Assembly: GCA_019749945.1 (NCBI GenBank)
Contig: JAIEPF010000016.1
Span: forward strand, 131,352 to 195,351
Direction: 5' to 3'
Length of the DNA stretch: 64,000 nucleotides
From: Burkholderiales bacterium
GTDB taxonomy: Bacteria > Pseudomonadota > Gammaproteobacteria > Burkholderiales > SG8-41
The notes beneath the pieces are model-generated. The model was not told where the DNA came from. It searched no databases and saw only the letters and a program-made list of their open reading frames with translations. Shown piece by piece: positions 46,407 to 53,754 of the stretch (positions within the stretch are counted from its first letter, which is position 1; each line of letters opens with the position of its first letter). Both the position numbers and the translations under genes were made by a program.

Positions 46407-48112
46407 GCGGGCTCCTTGCCCGTTGCGGGGGCGGGTGGTGCAAGGGACTTCTTCAGCGCAATGTCCAGCGCGTCTATGAACAGATCCACCTTGATCGGCT
46501 TGGTGAGATAGTCGAAGAATCCGGCCTCGAGGGCCTTTTCGATGTCACGCGTCACCGCGTTGGCGCTCAGCGCGATGATCGGGATATGTGCTGTGGCGGG
46601 ATCATCGCGCAGGATTCTCATGGCTTCGATACCGCTGATGCCGGGCAGATTGATGTCCATCAGGATCACCTCCGGCAAATAGGCGCGTGCGAATTCAACA
46701 CCAACCGTACCGTCGGCCGCACTGAGCAGGTGCAGGTCAGGGCGGCGCGCAATGATCTGCTCGACCAGTTCCAGGTTGGCCGGGTTGTCTTCGACGTAGA
46801 GCACGGTGCGCCGCGGCGCGTCATCGGCAATGAGTGCCCGTTCGGGCGCTGCGCTATCGGCGGCCTGAAAGACGAGGCGTGGCGCCTCTGCGTGCAGCAA
46901 TTCGATCCAGAACGTGCTGCCCACCCCGGCCGTGCTGTCGACGCCGATGTTGCCGCCCATCAGCTCCACCAGGCGTTTGGTGACCACCAGGCCGATGCCG
47001 GTGCCTTCCTCCGCACCAGCCTGCCGGCCGAGGCGGTTGAAGGGCTGGAACAGCTGTGCAATCTGTTCCGGCTTCAGTCCCGCACCGGTATCCCGTATGC
47101 CGATGCGGATCTTGTCCTCGGCGTTCAGTGTGCAATCCACCGTAACAGTGCCTTCCGGCTTGTTGTACTTGATGGCGTTGAACAACAGGTTGATCAGAAC
47201 CTGTTTTAACCGGGTGCGGTCGGCATTGAGGAACAGCGGGGTTTCAAATTTCGGGAAAGTCATGACGATGCCGCGTTTGTGCGCCTGCGGCTCGATCATG
47301 GCGCGGCACTCCAGCATCAGTTCATCCAGCGAGACCGGCTCCTGGGACATCGTGACTTTGCCCGACTCGATCAGCGCGAGATCGAGAATTTCATTGATCA
47401 GCTCCAGCAGGTACCAACCCGCCTTGAGAATCTGGTCAAGGTTGCGCTTCTGGGTGACTGTCGGGGGCGGGGAGCCGGATTCCATGAGCTGGGCGAAGCC
47501 GAGGATTGCGTTGAGCGGCGTGCGCAATTCATGGCTCATGCTCGACAGGAAATCGGTTTTCGCGTGGTTGGCGCTTTCTGCCGCGGCCATCGCATCATTC
47601 ATCTTCGATTCGGCCGTCTTGCGCGCGGAATTATCGGTGCCGATCAGCAGGTAACCGATGATGGCGCCATCTTTGTCATGCAGCGCGGTGATCGACACGA
47701 TGGCCGGAAAGCGGCTGCCATCCTTGCAGATGTAGGTCAATTCATATTTGTCTTCTATACCGCGCGAGGCCTTGAATGCCAAAGCTTCGAAGCCCGGCGT
47801 AATCAGGGTGCCCAGCTCGATGCTCAAGGCGCCGGCGCGTGCCATCACCTCCTGCGGATCATGGATATCGCTGGGGCTGATCTTGTTGACGACTTCGGCG
47901 GCCAGGTAACCCAGCATGCGTTCGGCGCCGGTATTGAATAACTGGATGATGCCTTTTTCATCGGTGGCGATGATCGAGAAATTGGCGCTGGTGAGGATGG
48001 CGTTTTGCAGGGCCCCCGCTTTAAGCAGGATGTTCTGGCGCAGCGCCTCGACGCTGCCTTGCGCCTTGCTGGTTTCGTCGGCAAGGGTGTAGTCGCTTGT
48101 TGCTTCGGACAT
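46403..48112 (-). CDS. PAS hybrid sensor histidine kinase/response regulator
   Basis: A 569-residue soluble hybrid kinase with no transmembrane helix. Order: N-terminal helices, PAS domain (about 40-165; FSIIATDEKGIIQLFNTGAE), HisKA with the acceptor His in FLSSMSHELRTPLNAILGFA, ATPase domain (NLLFNAIKYNK, RDTGAGLKPEQ, GTGIGLVVTKRL), then a receiver domain (VLYVEDNPANLELVEQII, EVILMDINLPGISGIE, YLTKPIKVD). Overlaps the response regulator gene downstream. The signal is likely cytoplasmic. Confidence 0.9.
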   Translation of the reverse strand: MSEATSDYTLADETSKAQGSVEALRQNILLKAGALQNAILTSANFSIIATDEKGIIQLFNTGAERMLGYLAAEVVNKISPSDIHDPQEVMARAGALSIELGTLITPGFEALAFKASRGIEDKYELTYICKDGSRFPAIVSITALHDKDGAIIGYLLIGTDNSARKTAESKMNDAMAAAESANHAKTDFLSSMSHELRTPLNAILGFAQLMESGSPPPTVTQKRNLDQILKAGWYLLELINEILDLALIESGKVTMSQEPVSLDELMLECRAMIEPQAHKRGIVMTFPKFETPLFLNADRTRLKQVLINLLFNAIKYNKPEGTVTVDCTLNAEDKIRIGIRDTGAGLKPEQIAQLFQPFNRLGRQAGAEEGTGIGLVVTKRLVELMGGNIGVDSTAGVGSTFWIELLHAEAPRLVFQAADSAAPERALIADDAPRRTVLYVEDNPANLELVEQIIARRPDLHLLSAADGTVGVEFARAYLPEVILMDINLPGISGIEAMRILRDDPATAHIPIIALSANAVTRDIEKALEAGFFDYLTKPIKVDLFIDALDIALKKSLAPPAPATGKEPA

Positions 48113-48213
48113 GACGGATTTCCATTGAAGGCGGGCAACGATTTTTGAGGAGAAACCGCGCTTGTCGGGTCACCGGCGGAGAATTGCGGTACCTCACAAC
48201 CCTGTAAAAAATG

Positions 48214-48229
48214 CGCCTCTTCCGAGGCG
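48214..48229 (-). other. Stem-loop with T-run upstream of the hybrid kinase gene
   Basis: On the minus strand CGCCTC-GGAA-GAGGCG is followed by CATTTTTT, about 100 bp before the kinase ATG. It looks like a terminator or attenuator in the leader of the leftward kinase cluster. Confidence 0.4.
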
Positions 48230-48333
48230 AATTTTAAGTATCAAAGGTGGTGCCGGAAGCCGTCTGTACGTTGACACACATAAGAGGGTCCGAGAGGGTG
48301 ATCTGCGGGTCCCCCGTTTGCGGGCACCCCCTT

Positions 48334-48345
48334 AACCCCGATCGG
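48334..48345. repeat. Short palindrome before the secreted protein gene
   Basis: CCCCGATCGGGG is a perfect 12-bp palindrome about 60 bp upstream of the ATG at 48406, within a region rich in GGGT/ACCC repeats. It may be an operator for the divergent genes; nothing else supports this. Confidence 0.25.
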
Positions 48346-48405
48346 GGCTAGTCATCGTTTATAGCAGGGTCGCGGATGTTCCGCACACCCAACCAAGGAG
48401 TTTTC

Positions 48406-49230
48406 ATGAAATTGACCCTCATTGCGGCCGCGCTGGCCGCCTGCACCCTGTCGCTGCCTGCTGCGGCGGTGGGCCATATTGCCGATATCGTGATTCACGA
48501 CCGTGCGCAGAACCGCACGCTGCCGGTGTATGTCCACGAAGGTCGGCATTATGTCGTCGGCCAGCCCGGCAACGAGTACGAAATCCGCCTGCGCAACCGG
48601 CAGCGCGCCGACATCCTGACCGTGGTCTCGGTCGACGGCGTGGATGTGATCACCGGCGAGACGGCCGACTGGCAGCAAAGCGGCTACGTGCTCGGCCCGC
48701 AGCAGAGATTCGGCATCAAGGGCTGGCGCAAAAGCCTGGAGCGCACCGCGGCGTTTTATTTCACCGCGCTGACCGACTCCTACGCCGCGCGCACCGGGCG
48801 CCCCGACCATGTCGGCGTGATCGGTGTTGCGGTATTCCGCAAAAAACCGGAACCGGTGGTGCAGCATGCGCCGCCGCGGCTGGCGCGCAGCATGGAAGCC
48901 GAAGCGCCGGCGCCCTCGGCGATGGCCGAGGATCGCGGCCCGGCGCGTGATGCGGCCGGCGGCGCCGGTGCGGCCTCGCGCGCCGAAGCGCAGGCCAATG
49001 CGGCGCAGAAATCCGCGCGCCTCGGCACCGGCCACGGCCGCAGCGAAACCTCGGTGGTGACCTACACCGAATTCGAACGCGCCACCGCGACGCCGGCCGA
49101 GATCATCACCATTTATTACGACAGTCATCGCAACCTGGTGGCGCAGGGTGTGATCCGCGAGCCTTCACTGGCGCGGCCGGATCCTTTACCGCAGCCCTTT
49201 CCGGCGCGTTTTGCACCCGATCCACGTTGA
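48406..49230 (+). CDS. Predicted secreted protein of unknown function
   Basis: A 274-residue protein with a signal peptide (MKLTLIAAALAACTLSLPAA) and a compact N-terminal domain (IADIVIHDRAQNRTLPVYVH, YVVGQPGNEYEIRLRNRQRA, VLGPQQRFGIKGWRKSLERT, AFYFTALTDSYAARTGRPDH), then an Ala-rich disordered stretch (about 160-215) and a last segment (YTEFERATATPAEIITIYYD) that I do not recognise. The ATG at 48406, 5 nt after AAGGAGTTTTC, is well supported. It precedes an ECF sigma/anti-sigma pair and may be part of that signalling unit. Confidence 0.75.
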   Translation: MKLTLIAAALAACTLSLPAAAVGHIADIVIHDRAQNRTLPVYVHEGRHYVVGQPGNEYEIRLRNRQRADILTVVSVDGVDVITGETADWQQSGYVLGPQQRFGIKGWRKSLERTAAFYFTALTDSYAARTGRPDHVGVIGVAVFRKKPEPVVQHAPPRLARSMEAEAPAPSAMAEDRGPARDAAGGAGAASRAEAQANAAQKSARLGTGHGRSETSVVTYTEFERATATPAEIITIYYDSHRNLVAQGVIREPSLARPDPLPQPFPARFAPDPR

Positions 49231-49330
49231 TTTTCTCCTCGTTGATCTGCTCCGCCTTGCTTGCAGGGCGGATGCAGTGCCACAGCCGGGTTGCCGGTAT
49301 GCAGAGGCTTCTGCATACTGGCACCCCGTT

Positions 49331-49894
49331 ATGGCCACGGACAGCGACGCCACCGATGAAACGCTGATGCTCGGTTATCGTGACGGCGACGCGGCGGCTT
49401 TTGATGTGCTCTACAGTCGCCACAAGGGCGGCGTCTACCGTTATCTGCTGCGCCAGTGCCGCAACGCGGCGCTTGCCGACGAACTGTTCCAGGATGTGTG
49501 GATGAACCTGATCCGCGCCCGCGCCGCTTACACGGTGCAGGCGAAATTCTCGACTTACCTCTACCGGATTGCCCACAACCGGCTGATGGACCACTTTCGC
49601 CGCGACGATGCCGGCGTATCGCTGGATGACGAATCGGTATCCATAGCCGAACCGGCGGCGCCGCGCAGCGCCGAGCCCGAAGTCAGCGCCACATCGCGGC
49701 AACAGGCGGCGCAGCTGCTGGCCCTGCTTGATGATTTGCCGGAGGCGCAGCGCGAAGCTTTTGTACTGCAGCAGGAAGGCGGGCTCAGCATCGAGGACAT
49801 TGCCGCCGCCACCGGCGTCAACCGCGAAACGGCGAAAAGCCGGCTGCGTTATGCACTGGCGAAACTGCGCCAGGGGATGCAGGCATGGCAATGA
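49331..49894 (+). CDS. ECF RNA polymerase sigma factor
   Basis: A 187-residue extracytoplasmic-function sigma factor. Region 2: FDVLYSRHKGGVYRYLLRQC, LADELFQDVWMNLIRARAAY, STYLYRIAHNRLMDHFRRDD. Region 4: LDDLPEAQREAFVLQQEGGL, SIEDIAAATGVNRETAKSRL. I start at the ATG at 49331 (MATDSDATDETLMLGYRDGD); the frame extends to 49211 inside the preceding gene but that part has no domain. It overlaps the anti-sigma candidate by 10 bp, the usual coupling of sigma and anti-sigma. Confidence 0.9.
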   Translation: MATDSDATDETLMLGYRDGDAAAFDVLYSRHKGGVYRYLLRQCRNAALADELFQDVWMNLIRARAAYTVQAKFSTYLYRIAHNRLMDHFRRDDAGVSLDDESVSIAEPAAPRSAEPEVSATSRQQAAQLLALLDDLPEAQREAFVLQQEGGLSIEDIAAATGVNRETAKSRLRYALAKLRQGMQAWQ

Positions 49895-50712
49895 AACCCG
49901 GCTCCGACATGGAACACGATCCGCAACTGGCGGCGCTGTATCGCGCCGCAACCACGGCGGAGCCGCCCGCGCACCTGGATGACGCGATCCGCGCCGCGGC
50001 GCGCCGCGAGATCGCCGCCGGTCCGCGCCGCGCCGGCGTCCGGCGCTGGGCGCTGCCGGTTTCGCTGGCCGCGCTACTGGTGCTGTCGGTCAGCGTGGTG
50101 ACGCTGATGCGCGAGCAGGGGGCTGATCGCCCGGAATCCCTGATCCAGCCGCCGACACAAAACCCGGCCGCAGCGATGCAAAGCGAGATCGCAAAAAAGG
50201 AGATCGCCGGGCCGCCAGGCAGCGCTGCGCCGGAAGCCGTGCCCGGGCGCCGGCCGGCCGCGCCGCCGCCGGTCGTCGCACCGGCTGAGACCATGGCACA
50301 GCCTGAGGCGCCGGTGCCGGTCTTGTCCGGCCGCGCCGCCGAAGCGGAGCGGGGCGGGGCCGAGTCCCGCGCCAAGGCCATGGCGGCCGAATCGAGCCGT
50401 GGCGTAGATGCGGCCGCCGTCCGCCGCGAATACGCCCCCCAGCCGCAGCTGCGACCAGCCCCGGCGCCGATGGCGGATGCGGCGGGCGGTGCCGGGGTAT
50501 CGGCAGCGCAGTCCGCGGCGCCGGCCGCAGCCCTGTCGGCCGTGCCGGCGCGGAGCGCGCTGTGGCAGGACCTGGTCAAGGAGCCGCCGGAAAAATGGCG
50601 GTTGCGTATCGCCGAGCTGCGCCGCGACGGTAAAAATGCGGACGCCGATGCGCTGGCCGCCGAGTACCGCCGGCGCTTTCCGGATCAACCCTTGCCCGAG
50701 GATCAGCGCTGA
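49885..50712 (+). CDS. Putative membrane anti-sigma factor
   Basis: A 275-residue protein with a cytoplasmic N-terminal segment (HDPQLAALYRAATTAEPPAH, LDDAIRAAARREIAAGPRRA), one transmembrane helix (about residues 53-74, ALPVSLAALLVLSVSVVTLM), a long Ala/Pro/Arg-rich periplasmic linker and a conserved end (LWQDLVKEPPEKWRLRIAEL, RRDGKNADADALAAEYRRRF). The 10-bp overlap with the sigma gene and the topology argue for an anti-sigma factor. No zinc HxxxCxxC motif is seen, so it would be a non-ZAS type. Confidence 0.75.
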   Translation: MAMKPGSDMEHDPQLAALYRAATTAEPPAHLDDAIRAAARREIAAGPRRAGVRRWALPVSLAALLVLSVSVVTLMREQGADRPESLIQPPTQNPAAAMQSEIAKKEIAGPPGSAAPEAVPGRRPAAPPPVVAPAETMAQPEAPVPVLSGRAAEAERGGAESRAKAMAAESSRGVDAAAVRREYAPQPQLRPAPAPMADAAGGAGVSAAQSAAPAAALSAVPARSALWQDLVKEPPEKWRLRIAELRRDGKNADADALAAEYRRRFPDQPLPEDQR

Positions 50713-50715
50713 ACC

Positions 50716-50904
50716 ATGACCGAAGCTGTTGATCCCAAACCCGAACAACCGCCGGCACCCGAGCCCTGGGAATGCTGCCAAAGCGGCTGTGACCCCTGTG
50801 TTTATGATCGTTATTGGCAGGCGCTCACTAACTATGAGGCGGCACTCCGGGTCTGGGAGTCGCGCCAGCAAGAGCCCCTGCCTGACCCCCAGGATGAATT
50901 ATAA
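50716..50904 (+). CDS. Oxidoreductase-like domain protein (small, Cys-rich)
   Basis: A 62-residue protein with PEPWECCQSGCDPCVYDRYW near residue 18-37, the signature of the 'oxidoreductase-like protein, N-terminal' family (PF09791), in which the CC..GC..C cluster may bind metal. It follows the anti-sigma candidate by 3 bp. The activity is unproven despite the family name. Confidence 0.8.
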   Translation: MTEAVDPKPEQPPAPEPWECCQSGCDPCVYDRYWQALTNYEAALRVWESRQQEPLPDPQDEL

Positions 50905-51146
50905 GCATTTGTTTTTATTGAATTTTAAGACATAACCGGGCGGGATTTCCCCTTGCTCTGAACTCTTTGCCGCAATGCAACTCAAATCCCTGCCATTTAC
51001 TTCGTTTAACCCCGGGCAAGACCAGTAAAAGTATTAAATATTGTTTAAAAACAATAACTTATATTTTTATTGCATCGTAGCAGGCAATGCCGTTAAACTC
51101 CGCCCCCGGCCGTTTTGCCGAATCCTGTGAAAATTAGGTTACAGGG
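50905..51146. other. AT-rich non-coding part of the gap before the lytic transglycosylase
   Basis: No gene seen. A stem-loop ATTGTTT-AA-AAACAAT near 51040-51055 with AT-rich flanks may end the upstream sigma operon. The remainder up to 51318 holds the promoter and NrdR-like boxes listed separately, then GTTACC/GGTAAC and GGCGCC/GGCGCC inverted pairs in the leader. Confidence 0.4.
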
Positions 51147-51175
51147 TTGCGGCACATGGCCTGAACACCTAGAAT
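51147..51175 (+). promoter_or_regulatory. Promoter of the 51.3-kb lytic transglycosylase, same as nrdA promoter
   Basis: TTGCGG at 51147-51152, 17-bp spacer, TAGAAT at 51170-51175. Both hexamers and the spacing are identical to those at 32319-32347 upstream of nrdA, although the spacers differ. Confidence 0.6.
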
Positions 51176-51212
51176 TAGCCAGTTTTTTTGAGTGGCCCAC
51201 AACCTATAGTGG
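51166..51212 (+). promoter_or_regulatory. Tandem NrdR-like boxes upstream of a lytic transglycosylase
   Basis: CACCTAGAATTAGCCA (51166-51181) and CCACAACCTATAGTGG (51197-51212), 31 bp start to start. The second differs from the nrdA box 2 at one position; the first shares CTAGAATT and covers the -10, exactly as at nrdA. The site is therefore a strong candidate for NrdR repression of a cell-wall gene. Confidence 0.6.
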
Positions 51213-51318
51213 TTGTCGGCTGACCGAGTTAGCCAGGAGACACCCGTTACCGTAGCGAGGTAACAACCGTTGCAGGCGCCCGCCCCAAGCCGGCGCCACT
51301 CCCAAAAGGAGGTTTTGC

Positions 51319-52071
51319 ATGTTTGCAAAATCGATTTCAGAAATATCCCCCGGGGAACAGGCAGCACTGCCGCTGCACTGGACCCGCAAGATGGTCACCC
51401 TGGTGATGCTGTTTGCCAGCCTCTCCGCCCTCGCTTTACTGCTCAATGAACGTTACGGCGCCCAATGGCTGGAATCCGCCTATGCCGCCGTCGAGAGCGA
51501 AGCCAAGGCCGTGTCCGAGCGTGTACTGCCGCAACCCGCGCCGGCTGCCCACCCGGACGCCGCCCGGCACGAGGCGCTGGCCGAGTTCCTGGCCAAGCGC
51601 TACAAGGTGTCGCAGGACTTGACCCTGGAGTTCGTGCAGATCGCCCATGCCGAAGCCGCCCGGGTCAACCTGGACCCGCTGCTGATCATGGCGGTGATTG
51701 CGGTCGAGTCGCGTTACAACCCGATCGCCGAAAGCGGTGTCGGCGCCAAGGGCCTGATGCAGATCATCCCCAAATTCCATGCCGACAAACTGGCCGAGTT
51801 CGGCGGTGAAAAAGCCGTTTTTGACCCGGAATCCAATATCCGCGTCGGCACCCGCATCCTGCGCGAATACCTGTCCCGCACCGGCAATGTAAGCATCGCC
51901 CTGCAGATGTATGCCGGCGCCCTGGGCGACGACAACGACACCTACACCAACAAGGTGCTGGGCGAGAAACAGCGCCTGCAGCGTGTCGTGGCCGCCTTTG
52001 CCGAGCCGGCACCGGCCGCAGCGCGGATCCGCGTTGCCGCCCGCCACGTCGACTCGCTGCTCGGCGAATAA
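51319..52071 (+). CDS. Membrane-anchored lytic transglycosylase (SLT)
   Basis: A 250-residue protein with an N-terminal transmembrane anchor (about residues 24-43, MVTLVMLFASLSALALLL), a helical linker, and an SLT domain with catalytic Glu130 in MAVIAVESRYNPIAESGVGA, then KGLMQIIPKFH and GTRILREYLSRTGNVSIALQ. The periplasmic domain cuts glycan strands. AAAAGGAGG before the ATG is a very strong ribosome binding site. Its promoter is nearly the same as that of nrdA, with tandem NrdR-like boxes, suggesting expression linked to DNA replication or growth. Confidence 0.9.
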   Translation: MFAKSISEISPGEQAALPLHWTRKMVTLVMLFASLSALALLLNERYGAQWLESAYAAVESEAKAVSERVLPQPAPAAHPDAARHEALAEFLAKRYKVSQDLTLEFVQIAHAEAARVNLDPLLIMAVIAVESRYNPIAESGVGAKGLMQIIPKFHADKLAEFGGEKAVFDPESNIRVGTRILREYLSRTGNVSIALQMYAGALGDDNDTYTNKVLGEKQRLQRVVAAFAEPAPAAARIRVAARHVDSLLGE

Positions 52072-52088
52072 TTCCTGACCGCGGGCCG

Positions 52089-52460
52089 GTGGCCGGTATC
52101 CGCATCGCCTGGCCTGGCGGATCGGTGATCGCCGATCTGCAGCCCGGGCCCACCGTCGATAAACTGCTGGCCGTCCTGCCCTGTGTATCCAGCGTCAATA
52201 CCTGGGGGGAGGAGGTTTACTTCTCCCTGCCGGTTGCTGCCGCTCTCGAGCCTGGCGCGAAGCAGGTGGTGGATCCCGGTACGGTGTGTTTCTGGGTGGA
52301 GGGCAGCGCGCTGGCCCTGCCCTGGGGACGAACGCCAGTGTCGCGCGGTGACGAATGCCGGCTGGTTTCCCCATGTAATGTCCTCGGCCGCATCCGCGGC
52401 GATCCCTCAGTGCTCAAATCCGCCCGCGATGGCGATGTTGTTCGCGTTGAGGCGATTTAA
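52089..52460 (+). CDS. Cyclophilin-like (TM1367/DUF369) family protein
   Basis: A 123-residue protein whose pattern (VNTWGEEVYFSLPVAAALEP, DPGTVCFWVEGSALALPWGR, then TPVS and VLGRIRGDPSVLKSARDGDV) fits the small cyclophilin-like fold family. These have the fold but not the active-site residues of peptidyl-prolyl isomerases; function unknown. It follows the transglycosylase by 17 bp and may share its transcript. Confidence 0.75.
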   Translation: MAGIRIAWPGGSVIADLQPGPTVDKLLAVLPCVSSVNTWGEEVYFSLPVAAALEPGAKQVVDPGTVCFWVEGSALALPWGRTPVSRGDECRLVSPCNVLGRIRGDPSVLKSARDGDVVRVEAI

Positions 52461-52503
52461 CCCCGCCTACGGCCTATAATTCCCGTAACAAACGGGAGCG
52501 ATC

Positions 52504-52782
52504 ATGGCCGATCAAGACGTACCCAAGGACTTTTTCGAATTCATGCAGAAAATGTGGAACCCGATGGGTTTCCCCATGCCGGGCATGATCGCGCCGACGA
52601 TGAATGTCGAGGATCTGGAGAAAAAAATCGCCGAACTGAAGGCGGTTGAAACCTGGCTGACCATGAACACCGGCATGGTGCAGATGACCATCAAGACGCT
52701 GGAGATGCAGAAAGCCGGGTTGGAGAGCCTGCAGTCGGCGGGCAAGGCCGCGGCCGACAGCATGAAAAAAACGCCAAAGTAA
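52504..52782 (+). CDS. phaM: PhaM-like polyhydroxyalkanoate granule regulator
   Basis: A 92-residue protein: FFEFMQKMWNPMGFPMPGMI, then VEDLEKKIAELKAVETWLTM, NTGMVQMTIKTLEMQKAGLE, the PhaM core. PhaM links PHA granules to the nucleoid and activates PHA synthase in Ralstonia; there a basic Lys-rich C-terminal tail binds DNA, while here the tail is short (SMKKTPK), so DNA binding may be weak. It indicates that the organism makes PHA. Confidence 0.8.
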   Translation: MADQDVPKDFFEFMQKMWNPMGFPMPGMIAPTMNVEDLEKKIAELKAVETWLTMNTGMVQMTIKTLEMQKAGLESLQSAGKAAADSMKKTPK

Positions 52783-52796
52783 TTCGGCGTTTTTTT
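52765..52796 (+). terminator. Intrinsic terminator overlapping the phaM stop
   Basis: AAAAAACGCC and GGCGTTTTTT arms with a 10-nt loop that contains the TAA stop codon; the T-run is part of the 3' arm. On the minus strand it also lies behind the FAH gene, so it may act in both directions. Confidence 0.75.
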
Positions 52797-52838
52797 GCTG
52801 GTTTTTTATGGGCGCGATAAAACCTGTTTTGCGCCTGC

Positions 52839-53753
52839 TTATTTCGCGCCTATTTTGTTGCGCAGCAGTCCCAGTCCCTCGACTTCCGTTTCCAGGATGT
52901 CGCCGGCTTTCATGAATTCCGGCGGATTGCGCGCATGGCCCACCCCGGCCGGCGTGCCGGTGAGGAACAGGTCGCCGGGTTCCAGCGTCAGGCCGGCGGA
53001 GAGTTCGGCGATCAGCCGCGGCAGCTTGAAATACATATAACTGGTGTTGGAATCCTGCTTGGTCACGCCGTTGACGCGGCAGGTGATGCGCAGGTTCTGC
53101 GGGTTTTTCACTTCGTCGGCGGTGGTCAGCCACGGTCCCATCGGGCAGTGGCCGTCGAGGCTCTTGCCCTTGAACCATTGCTGGCCGTGCTGGCGCTGCA
53201 CTTCGCGCGCCGACACGTCGTTGGCGATCATGTAACCGTAGATGTGCTTCATCGCATCGGCTTCGCTGATGTTGCGGCCGGCCTTGCCGATGACCACGGC
53301 CATTTCCACTTCCCAGTCGAGTTTTTCGGTGACGCCGGGATGCGAAGGCACTTCGCCGTAGGGGCTGTTCACGGCCAGCGGCTGCTTGCTGAAAAACGCC
53401 GGGTGTTTGGGCAGTTCCGTCACATGCGGGCGGGCCTTGGCGCCTTCCTCGAAATGCTCGACATAGTTCCAGCCGACGCAGAACACGTTTTTGCGCGGGC
53501 GCGGAATCGGCGCATGCAGCGTCACCTTGTTCATTTTATGGTGACCGGTCTTCAGGTTGGCCACGGCTTTTTTGACCAGCGCGAGGCCGGACTTGCCGGC
53601 GGCGACCAGCGCAACCATGTCGCTGCTGCCGAAGGGCAGTTTGACGCGGGCTTTTTTGGCTGCGGTCTCAAGGTCGATGATGCTGCCGTCGGCGGCGATC
53701 ACGCCGATTTTCGCGGGACTGCGTTTGCCCGCGGAGTAGGTCACCAGTTTCAT
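52839..53753 (-). CDS. Fumarylacetoacetate hydrolase (FAH) family protein
   Basis: A 304-residue hydrolase or decarboxylase of the FAH fold. N-terminal domain, then RPRKNVFCVGWNYVEHFEEG, DWEVEMAVVIGKAGRNISEA (metal-binding Glu residues), YMIANDVSAREVQRQHGQQW, GHCPMGPWLTTADEVKNPQN and LEPGDLFLTGTPAGVGHARN. Members open C-C bonds in aromatic catabolism, but the substrate here cannot be read. The ATG at 53753 overlaps the region of the pip stop by 1 codon spacing (stop at 53755), so the two are coupled; a longer frame into pip is rejected. Confidence 0.88.
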   Translation of the reverse strand: MKLVTYSAGKRSPAKIGVIAADGSIIDLETAAKKARVKLPFGSSDMVALVAAGKSGLALVKKAVANLKTGHHKMNKVTLHAPIPRPRKNVFCVGWNYVEHFEEGAKARPHVTELPKHPAFFSKQPLAVNSPYGEVPSHPGVTEKLDWEVEMAVVIGKAGRNISEADAMKHIYGYMIANDVSAREVQRQHGQQWFKGKSLDGHCPMGPWLTTADEVKNPQNLRITCRVNGVTKQDSNTSYMYFKLPRLIAELSAGLTLEPGDLFLTGTPAGVGHARNPPEFMKAGDILETEVEGLGLLRNKIGAK

Positions 53754-53754
53754 T

